From Alphaproteobacteria bacterium (GTDB taxonomy: Bacteria; Pseudomonadota; Alphaproteobacteria; Micavibrionales; Micavibrionaceae), in NCBI GenBank assembly GCA_017302165.1, contig JAFLCW010000001.1:310001-374000 (forward strand): a stretch of DNA of 64,000 nucleotides, in the 5' to 3' direction. The translations under genes and the position numbers were made by a program. Shown here piece after piece: positions 35,017 through 42,646 of this stretch (positions within the stretch are counted from its first letter, which is position 1; the number at the start of each line of letters is the position of its first letter). The notes beneath the pieces were generated by a model that searched no databases, was not told the origin of the DNA, and saw only the letters and a program-made list of their open reading frames with translations.

Positions 35017-37038
35017 CTATTGTGAGAGCAAGAGGCCATTCACCCGGTTTACCACACGCTCCTGATATTGCCGCAATCTAACCTCAAGGATCATCGACAT
35101 TAGCATTTCGCGGCGTAATAAAGCCTCATGAATATCACGATCCTGCATTAACTTAATGGCCTGCATGGCGGCTCTAATACGTTTCACGTTGGCCGGCTTA
35201 TCGTACAAATTCGCGATAAATGTTGGATCCTGATAAATCGTTTTGGTCAAGATTTCCATCTGGGCGAAATAACTGGGGTTTTCGCCAATCATTTTTTTGA
35301 TTTCGGTCTCATTTAATCCCATTTGTTTGAGCAAGGCCATAATGAACGGCGTCGCCTTGCCGTCTTCTTCTGCGCCAATGGATTTTTGTGACACGATAGA
35401 AGCAATCGAATTTCTAGCGATACCGCGCATGGCGATAATCGATCTTAAATCCTGATATGGGGCTTCAAATTCCTTACGGTCAATCGTGGCGAGATCGATA
35501 TGCGGGAGTGCCTTATGCATAAACAGATAGGTGATTAAGGAGAGAACAGCTTCTTCTTCTTTAGTCTTCTTGTCATCCATAAAATTAACATCAAGCGTCA
35601 AGGGCGTCTCAAGAGTCGCCACAAAATTGATGTCGCGGTTTTGCCATTCTTTCGGGGCGGTTTTGCCTTTGCACAGGTCAACTAAGCCGATGCCGTTATC
35701 ATCGGGGTTACAGAAATTATCTCTGAAATTCTTAAGGCGGCTCATAGCATCTGATATCGACCCATCTTGGGTCAAGGTATCCCCCGACGAAAGTTCACGA
35801 GTCAACAGGCGGTTGGAGACAGTCATCTTATGAAGTTTTGTGCGCGCCTGTGTCGTCGCCAGATCACGCACCATCGTGCCAATCTCACACATCTGTTCTG
35901 AAGGGTGGTAATCTTTATGTGCCTGTGCTGTCATCTGCTGGAATAATTGCTGTCTTTCCAGTTGTTCTTTCGCATCAAACATAGATCCGATAATCAGCAT
36001 TTGATTCATCATATTTGCCGACATCTGCGCTGTCATGATTTGAAGAGCGCCTACCCAAATTTGCTTTAAAGATTCGGCCATATTTTCAAAATGAGGGGGC
36101 TCTCCAAAAATAGGTTCTTCGGCTTGCGTTCCGGCGCCTGTAGATTGTCCTTCCCCGGGTTCCGGGGTTCCGCTTCCGTCTGGTTGTCCGTTTTGTGGGT
36201 TAGGTGAGCTTTTTGTCTCACATGACCCTTTTGATTTATCGCATCCCTTACATTGACCACCTGAAGGGTGATTTTGCCCCGCAACTTCAGGGGGGATCTC
36301 ATAATCTGCAAATTTACACAGATAGGCACAGGTGGATGACCCGCCGTCACCCCGGGACGTTCCATTGGCCGCTGCACAACCGCCGCCAGGGCCGCCGAGA
36401 TGAGCCGCCGCAAGGATACCTGACATGGTGACGGTGCATCCGCAAGACTGCTGTCCAATACGGTTGTGACATCTTTTTGTCGCGTTATGAGTATATTTCA
36501 TCCAGAGTGTGAAGGCACGATCTTGTGCAGGGCCATTCTCCAGATACTGTTGATAGGTTTTGATACAAAAACCCGATCCACCCCCATTACATCCCGATGT
36601 GGCCTCGCCGATAAATCCGGGCGGGCCCCCGTAGTCATTCTTACATAAACTTACCCCGCCATTGGATACAAATCCTGACTCACATCCTCTTCCTGGACTT
36701 TGCTTTCCTTTACACTGTCCGCAGGCGATTTTATCATCCCCATACCAACCGATGGATGCCAAAGCTTCTTCCCCGAATTGAAAACGCCCCAGATACAAGG
36801 CGCTGTTCGTACGTTGATAATTATTCCCGCTTTCCTGTTGTCCAACCGCACTCATGAATCCTTGCCAGCTACATTGTCCACCGGTGGGGGGGGTAGAAGG
36901 GGGAGATGTAGTCGGTGTCGTAGTTGGTGTTGTAGTTGGTGTCGGCGACATCGTCCCATCGCCCTCGTCTGCCCACACGGCATGGCCGGATAGAGTTAGG
37001 ATCATGATGAGAAGTAAGCAGCGGCACATCAAGCGCAT
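35017..37038 (-). CDS. Array paralog 5: lysozyme-like N-terminus plus shared domain
   Basis: Predicted 673-residue exported protein. The signal peptide ends about VWA (22), followed by a Thr/Pro linker. Residues about 55-250 form a cysteine-rich domain beginning with FMSAVGQQESGNNYQ and LGRFQFGEEA, the pattern of lysozyme/transglycosylase folds with E69 as the candidate catalytic acid and a GRFQF strand. The rest is the shared array domain (HKDYHPSEQMCEIGT, KSIGAEEDG insert, PSYFAQMEIL, LYDKPANV). The start at 37038 has GGGGA 7 nt upstream and lies one base after the preceding stop; the TTG at 37056 is unlikely. Inferred role: cutting or binding peptidoglycan for the adjacent Dot/Icm machine. 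Confidence 0.75.
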   Translation of the reverse strand: MRLMCRCLLLIMILTLSGHAVWADEGDGTMSPTPTTTPTTTPTTSPPSTPPTGGQCSWQGFMSAVGQQESGNNYQRTNSALYLGRFQFGEEALASIGWYGDDKIACGQCKGKQSPGRGCESGFVSNGGVSLCKNDYGGPPGFIGEATSGCNGGGSGFCIKTYQQYLENGPAQDRAFTLWMKYTHNATKRCHNRIGQQSCGCTVTMSGILAAAHLGGPGGGCAAANGTSRGDGGSSTCAYLCKFADYEIPPEVAGQNHPSGGQCKGCDKSKGSCETKSSPNPQNGQPDGSGTPEPGEGQSTGAGTQAEEPIFGEPPHFENMAESLKQIWVGALQIMTAQMSANMMNQMLIIGSMFDAKEQLERQQLFQQMTAQAHKDYHPSEQMCEIGTMVRDLATTQARTKLHKMTVSNRLLTRELSSGDTLTQDGSISDAMSRLKNFRDNFCNPDDNGIGLVDLCKGKTAPKEWQNRDINFVATLETPLTLDVNFMDDKKTKEEEAVLSLITYLFMHKALPHIDLATIDRKEFEAPYQDLRSIIAMRGIARNSIASIVSQKSIGAEEDGKATPFIMALLKQMGLNETEIKKMIGENPSYFAQMEILTKTIYQDPTFIANLYDKPANVKRIRAAMQAIKLMQDRDIHEALLRREMLMSMILEVRLRQYQERVVNRVNGLLLSQ

Positions 37039-37039
37039 C

Positions 37040-39028
37040 TTATTTCCCCAAATCAATCAAGTCAGATGTTTGGACAAGGCTATCCACGGCGCGGCGCACA
37101 GAATCTTCATGATCCTGAAGCTCAACCTCTAGCCAGACAGATGTGACAGCTTCTGCTCTCAGCCAGCTTCGGAACATATCCCTTTGCTGTATACTGCCGA
37201 TCGCGCGCATCGCGGCATCTTTACGGTCAATATTGGCCGGCTTATCGTATAGATCGGCATAAAACACGGGGTTTTGATATAGTTTACGAGTCAGGATTTC
37301 CATTTGGGCGTAATAACTCGGTCTATCGCCTAGCATGTTTTGTACATCTTGTTCGGGGATACCCATATTCACCAATAATGCTTTGAGGTACGGCTGAACT
37401 TCCGAGACATCCTTTCCATCGGCCTTAGGACCTTGTGCCTTCATCCCCGCAATGGCGGCAAAGGAATTCTGCGCCACAGATCTTTTGGCGGCTAGAGACC
37501 GAAGTTCCATGTAATCCGTAATCGCCATGGCATTTAAGGCCTTATTCTGTCCTGTATTATCAATCAGCATATTGGCAGGGATAATGGGTACTAAATTACT
37601 CCCATACAAATTCGCACCCAAGGCCAGAATATCTTCTTCTTCAAAACTGGCACCTCGGGGTGAATGATTTCTGTCTCCATCTGGTGTAAAGTCAATTTGT
37701 AACGTCTCTCTATTGCTAACAGTGTTGGTAAAATCAATATCTTTAGACCATCTGGTTTTATCAGTGCTTTTACAAATTCGGGAGATATTTTGGAGGTCTT
37801 TAGGATTGCAATAAACATTTCTGAATTGTTCCATTCGGCTTTGCAGGTCGAAATCAGGACCATTACCCGCCAATGTGTCGCCGGATAATAACTGACGCTG
37901 TAGCCCGCGCGAAGCGATCACCGATTGCGAAAATTCGGCGTTGCGATCCGAAGCCGCCATAGATCGGAAGGATGTCCCAAATTCACACATACCTTCGCTG
38001 ACGGAGTAATCCTTATGGGCTTCGGCATGAAGTGTCTGGAACAGACGCTGTGTTTCTTGTTGGTGTTTGGCGTCTAAAATCATGCCCAGGGCTAACATCT
38101 GGTGCATGGCCATGGTGGTGAGCTGTTCTGCCATCAACATCATCCCCGGAAGCACATGTCCATTCCACAGAACGGTGATCAGCCATTCGCGGTGTTTGAT
38201 AAACTCATCTGTAATATGTTCAACCGTAACTTCCAATTGCTTGGCATCTGTACAGGCGCATTCTGTTCCACAGCTTGCGCGGTGTGGTGCACATCGGCAG
38301 CAAGGAGTACAAGTGGGGCATGTACTTGTGCCGCCACCGCCACTGCCGCCATTATTGTTGGCTGCTTGGGTTGCTGCTTGTTGTGTATTTGTGGCCGCAA
38401 GTGCTTGAGTTGCCGCGCTGGGTAGAGATGAGGTGAGGCCACCTAGGCCTGCGAGTGCGTTGACAATCTGGTTGCCGATCACATTTCCAATCAATCCAGA
38501 AATCAAGCTAGTGGGGTTGCTGATAATTTGTGAAAGGGTTGATACAGCTGAAGAAATATTAAGCACTGTCGATAAAAGCTGTGTGGCTTGCTGTATCCCT
38601 GCCGTTCCGGTGGTGATCGATTGAAAAAGGGATGAAATGCTCGGATTCGTGAGAAGACTTGTTACGCCAGAAACACTGCTGATATTCCCGAGATTCGTCA
38701 CAGTGGACAAAGCTGTACCTAATTGTCCTGAGACAGTTCCCGAGATAACACCGCTTAATAGACGTGTGGCCGCTTGGGTGTTAAGTTGACCCATATTCTG
38801 AATTGTTGATAGATTCTGAACGATTTGTGTGGCTTGGGTTAGATTTAAGCCTGATTGGGACGCGGCAGTGCTCACAAGTGTATTGGCTGCACCAGAAATA
38901 TTTTGTGCCTGAATTTGAGAAAAAACGGTTTCGCCCGTCACACCTTGTGCCCATGCCTTTTGAACAGGCGTCATCAAAAGCAAAGCCATAACAAAAGAAC
39001 ACACATAATATCTAAAGCCAGAGGTCAT
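37040..39028 (-). CDS. Array paralog 4: Ser/Thr-rich N-terminus plus shared domain
   Basis: Predicted 662-residue exported protein. The signal peptide ends about KAWA (27). Residues about 30-210 are a low-complexity Ser/Thr/Gln/Asn/Gly-rich region with recurring SGxxxxL and NLGNISS motifs, very like that of paralog 1. Then a Cys-dense linker (CPTCTPCCRCAPHRASCG) and the shared domain: VTVEHITDEFIKHREWL, LDAKHQQETQRLFQ, HKDYSVSEGMCEFGT, AAKRSVAQNS, PSYYAQMEIL, LYDKPANI. Here YHPSEG is YSVSEG, the most altered copy. The GGGGG before ATTCTATG supports the start. It is 103 nt downstream of paralog 3, the only real gap in the array. Confidence 0.8.
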   Translation of the reverse strand: MTSGFRYYVCSFVMALLLMTPVQKAWAQGVTGETVFSQIQAQNISGAANTLVSTAASQSGLNLTQATQIVQNLSTIQNMGQLNTQAATRLLSGVISGTVSGQLGTALSTVTNLGNISSVSGVTSLLTNPSISSLFQSITTGTAGIQQATQLLSTVLNISSAVSTLSQIISNPTSLISGLIGNVIGNQIVNALAGLGGLTSSLPSAATQALAATNTQQAATQAANNNGGSGGGGTSTCPTCTPCCRCAPHRASCGTECACTDAKQLEVTVEHITDEFIKHREWLITVLWNGHVLPGMMLMAEQLTTMAMHQMLALGMILDAKHQQETQRLFQTLHAEAHKDYSVSEGMCEFGTSFRSMAASDRNAEFSQSVIASRGLQRQLLSGDTLAGNGPDFDLQSRMEQFRNVYCNPKDLQNISRICKSTDKTRWSKDIDFTNTVSNRETLQIDFTPDGDRNHSPRGASFEEEDILALGANLYGSNLVPIIPANMLIDNTGQNKALNAMAITDYMELRSLAAKRSVAQNSFAAIAGMKAQGPKADGKDVSEVQPYLKALLVNMGIPEQDVQNMLGDRPSYYAQMEILTRKLYQNPVFYADLYDKPANIDRKDAAMRAIGSIQQRDMFRSWLRAEAVTSVWLEVELQDHEDSVRRAVDSLVQTSDLIDLGK

Positions 39029-39131
39029 AGAATACCCCCATCGGACACACCAAGACCCAAGAATGTTGGTGCATTCTTATGAAATAACAGGCGTTTAAAT
39101 GTTGTTGTCGTCATTTGTTTCATTCTGTGTC

Positions 39132-40514
39132 TTACGGTAACTCAAACAAACTTGAATCTTGTGTTAATTGATCAATTGTATTTCTTAATTCTTCTTGCTG
39201 ACGGACAATTTTGGTTTCCAGCATGGTTGAAAAAACGGCTTCACTCCGAAGTAAACTGCGGTACATGTCTCGCTTTTGCATCAATTCGACCGCTTGGATG
39301 GCGACCTGCTTACGCATAACGTTTGCCGGTTTATCGTATAGTTCGGTGAAGAAAACGGGGTTTTGATAGATTTTCTTGGTCAGTATTTCCATCTGGGCAA
39401 AATAACTTGGTTTTTCGCCCAGATATTTTTGAATTGTTTGCAATTCCATTGGTGTGCCGCCCATTTCCTTGATGATGGCGTAAATGAAGGGCTGGCTTTC
39501 TGTGTTGCCTTCAGATTTTAAACCCGCAATTGAGGCAATAGTGTTTTGTGCGACCGATCGTTTGGCCGCAATCGCCCGGTTGGCCATGAGCAAGTTGGGT
39601 CCTGCCACAGGCATATTATCAAAAGTTAATTCCATGCCGGTAGGTATATCAGGCTTCAAAAATATTTTGGGGATTGGCTTGGCCACGTCATGCGCAAAAA
39701 GATAGGTACTGAGTGCCATGACGTCTTGAATATCCGGTGTCTCCGTTCCCTCTGCCAGATCGAGCTTCAGGGTGAGGGGTGTTTCCAGTGTCTGTGTGTA
39801 ATTCACATCCTTATTTTGCCGGTTTGGTGCACCGCCCCCTGTGGCACAAAGATAATCAAGACCCATGCCATTATCTTTGGGGTTACAATAGGTTTTGATA
39901 AAGTTTTTAAGACGGCTTCGCTTGTCACCCAAGGGGCCTTCATCATAAGAGAGCGCCCCGCCTGAGAGAAGCTGACGGCTGGTCAACCGGTTGGCGATCG
40001 TAATGGTGGTCACGTCTCCTTTGCGCTCTGATCCTGCGAGGCTTCTGACATTGGTTCCGATATCACACATGCCCTCGGATGGGTGATAATCCTTATGTGC
40101 AATCGCCGTCATTTGCTGGAAGATACGCTGGGTTTCCAGTTGGTGTTTGGCATCCAACATCGTACCAATCATCATCACCTGTTTCATGGCAACGCTGGAT
40201 AATTGTGTGGTCATGACCTGCATGGCCGCCAAAATACCGGGGATGCTATCCCGGGTGCCCATATCACCGACCCGATTATCTTTAAAGAAGATATCCACGA
40301 GCCATCGGCGATGTTGATCCATCGCATCCGTGACATGGTCTGTTGTCACAGGAACTTGCCGGCGTGATGTACAGGCGCACGTGGTTGAGCACCCGCCGAT
40401 AGCGCCGCAACAGATGGTACAGCCGCACGCCCATGCGGGTTTAACCGAAACCGTCAAGGAAAGACCCGACAGCAGGATCATCACTAACCCAAGACAGAGA
40501 TGTCGCATGTTCAT
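39132..40514 (-). CDS. Array paralog 3: shared domain only
   Basis: Predicted 460-residue exported protein, the shortest copy, which defines the minimal unit: a signal peptide (to about PAWA, 29), a cysteine cluster (CGCTICCGAIGGCSTTCACT) and the shared domain from VPVTTDHVTDAMDQHRRWL onward. It has all landmarks: LDAKHQLETQRIFQ, HKDYHPSEGMCDIGT, TLETPLTL, AAKRSVAQNT, PSYFAQMEIL, LYDKPANV, KRDMYRSLLRSE. The start codon overlaps the stop of paralog 2 (ATGA). Function unknown; the N-terminal cysteines imply disulfides in the periplasm or outside. Confidence 0.85.
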   Translation of the reverse strand: MNMRHLCLGLVMILLSGLSLTVSVKPAWACGCTICCGAIGGCSTTCACTSRRQVPVTTDHVTDAMDQHRRWLVDIFFKDNRVGDMGTRDSIPGILAAMQVMTTQLSSVAMKQVMMIGTMLDAKHQLETQRIFQQMTAIAHKDYHPSEGMCDIGTNVRSLAGSERKGDVTTITIANRLTSRQLLSGGALSYDEGPLGDKRSRLKNFIKTYCNPKDNGMGLDYLCATGGGAPNRQNKDVNYTQTLETPLTLKLDLAEGTETPDIQDVMALSTYLFAHDVAKPIPKIFLKPDIPTGMELTFDNMPVAGPNLLMANRAIAAKRSVAQNTIASIAGLKSEGNTESQPFIYAIIKEMGGTPMELQTIQKYLGEKPSYFAQMEILTKKIYQNPVFFTELYDKPANVMRKQVAIQAVELMQKRDMYRSLLRSEAVFSTMLETKIVRQQEELRNTIDQLTQDSSLFELP

Positions 40515-42646
40515 CGTGACTCTCCCTGTGTTAACCGGTTGACCTCGTTTGTAACTCGTTCTTGCTCGCGGATCAGCATGGTCTCCAGAATGACCGCGCT
40601 CATAGCTTCGCTTCGCAGAATTGACCGGTAAATATCGCGATCTTGCATTAAATTAATGGCCTCAATAGCGGTTGATTTACGCTGAACATTGACAGGCTTG
40701 TCATAGAGTTCGGTAAAGAAAACCGGATTTTGATAGATTTTCTTGGTCAGGACTTCCATCTGGGCAAAATAGCTTGGCTCTTTGCCCAGATAATCATCAA
40801 TCTCGTTGGTGGGGACACCTAATTCTTCGACCAGTTTTTTGATAAAGGGTGCCATTTCGGCGGCTTCGGTGCCGCCTGTATTCTTCATCCCTGCAATGGC
40901 TGAAAAAGAATTTTGTGCCACAGATCTCTTGGCCGCAATCGCTCTGAGATCCAGATATTTATCACCGGCATCACGGTTAATCAGACCTTTGTCATTAGCC
41001 AGTAACTCTCTTTTAATCAGGGGCGTTGCCGTATGACCATACAGGTTTGCACTCAAGGCAAAAATATCCTGTGCGTCCGGCTCTACGGCTCCTGAATCTT
41101 TGGTAAAATCAGCATTGATCGTGAGGGGCAAGTCCAGCGTACGCGTAAAATCAACATCTTTGTTGATCCGTTTTTTGTCACCACTTCCGGCACAAACATT
41201 TTGCAGGCCGCCGCCATTATCACCTTTGTTACAATAGGTTTTCTTAAATTCATCGATGCGGGACTCAATGTCGCTGGAAGGTCCTTTGACGGTGGTTGTG
41301 ACCCCTGTGATTAAGGCACGCGACATCATGCGCTGGGATAGGGTGACATGCGCCAGATCTGCCCGTCTGTCGGATGTGGCCAAGGCTCTACTATTGGTGC
41401 CGATCTCACACATACCTTCGGAAGGATGGTAATCCTTATGAGCCTTAGCTTGCATCTGCTGGAAGAGGCGCTGCGTTTCCAGTTGATGTTTGGCATCAAG
41501 CATGGAGCCGACCATAGCGGTTTGCTGAATGGCCACGGTCGTCATTTGGTTCGTCATGAGCATCATGGCGGGCAGAATCTGTTTTAAGAAGAAAGTTTGC
41601 ACCATCCAGTCGCGATGGGTTTTCAAGGCACTTTCTTCCCCTTCATTGGCAGGTTTTTCGCAATCTTGACCTTTCCCATCACACTGGTCGAAATAAGGGC
41701 GTATGCCATGAAGCCCGGCACGTTTATTATGATCGTCCACAATAGGCTGGCTACACGGACAACTGCAGGTTTCGCATTTAGACTCGTTGAGCTCTTTTTC
41801 AGTTGTAATTGTTTCTGTCATATTATCGGGACCTGGCTCGTTACCCATAGCTTCATCCGCCGGTCCGGATTGTTCAGAAGCATCCTGACCCGTGGTGTCG
41901 GCAGGAATGCCTTGGCCGTTACAATAACGGCTACCCATCACGGCTTCGGATTGAGGCTTACCTTTGGGCACGGATTTGCTGGAGACCTGGCCGCCTTTTG
42001 CAATACCGTCTTGAATAAGTTTAATTCTATTCGCTTCTATACATACGTTAGGTGGACGCGGAAGTGGACATTTGCCCCCAACAGGCCTGCCGCTTGTCCA
42101 AGCACACGCTGGATCAATGCGGTAAAATTTTCCATCTGCTGGGTTTTTTAGCAATATCTCATAATGGATATGGGGCGGTGTAGGACAGGCATTTCCGGTT
42201 CGCCCCACCAAAAATTTTCCGTTTGAAGGATTACATCCATTCAAATGAGTGTATCTGACTTCGGCCACACCGTTTCCGCATTCAAACCGTGTATATAAAC
42301 CATACCCACTTTTGGCGGGCGGCATACAGGCTTTCTCGCCGAATAACGGGCTATCGCCATTCATGATGACATTACACCCGTGCTGTCCGTTCTCTTCAGA
42401 ATTCTCTTTGATCATGATGTCAATGCCCTGATGGGCATATCCATTTGTGCGTCCCCGTTTATCCCCAAAGGTATTGGCAGGATTTCGGTTGGATGTTGGA
42501 TTATCGAGAATACACCCCCCTGCCGAAGCTGTATCCGACGGGGGATTAGTTGGGGGGGGTGATTGGGCAACGCTCTTTTTTATATAAAGTGCACATGAGA
42601 TCGTTATCAAACCTATATAGAAAAAAATCTTCAAGAGGCGGCTCAT
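40511..42646 (-). CDS. Array paralog 2: M23 endopeptidase plus shared domain
   Basis: Predicted 711-residue exported protein. After a signal sequence (ending about SVAQ, 28), residues about 55-185 form an M23/LytM peptidase domain: HQGID gives H72 and D76 (HxxxD), YTHLNG gives H134, and HIHYE gives H159 and H161 (HxH), the full set of zinc and catalytic residues, so it should cleave peptide crosslinks in peptidoglycan. A polar linker with CETCSCPCSQP follows, then the shared domain (LDAKHQLETQRLFQ, HKDYHPSEGMCEIGT, AAKRSVAQNS, PSYFAQMEVL). Coupled by ATGA overlaps to both neighbours. Confidence 0.87.
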   Translation of the reverse strand: MSRLLKIFFYIGLITISCALYIKKSVAQSPPPTNPPSDTASAGGCILDNPTSNRNPANTFGDKRGRTNGYAHQGIDIMIKENSEENGQHGCNVIMNGDSPLFGEKACMPPAKSGYGLYTRFECGNGVAEVRYTHLNGCNPSNGKFLVGRTGNACPTPPHIHYEILLKNPADGKFYRIDPACAWTSGRPVGGKCPLPRPPNVCIEANRIKLIQDGIAKGGQVSSKSVPKGKPQSEAVMGSRYCNGQGIPADTTGQDASEQSGPADEAMGNEPGPDNMTETITTEKELNESKCETCSCPCSQPIVDDHNKRAGLHGIRPYFDQCDGKGQDCEKPANEGEESALKTHRDWMVQTFFLKQILPAMMLMTNQMTTVAIQQTAMVGSMLDAKHQLETQRLFQQMQAKAHKDYHPSEGMCEIGTNSRALATSDRRADLAHVTLSQRMMSRALITGVTTTVKGPSSDIESRIDEFKKTYCNKGDNGGGLQNVCAGSGDKKRINKDVDFTRTLDLPLTINADFTKDSGAVEPDAQDIFALSANLYGHTATPLIKRELLANDKGLINRDAGDKYLDLRAIAAKRSVAQNSFSAIAGMKNTGGTEAAEMAPFIKKLVEELGVPTNEIDDYLGKEPSYFAQMEVLTKKIYQNPVFFTELYDKPVNVQRKSTAIEAINLMQDRDIYRSILRSEAMSAVILETMLIREQERVTNEVNRLTQGESR

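Noticed and set aside
38067..38442. Overlapping frames on both strands rich in Cys and Ala
   Set aside because: They mirror the cysteine-rich hinge of array paralog 4 in other frames and have no support of their own.
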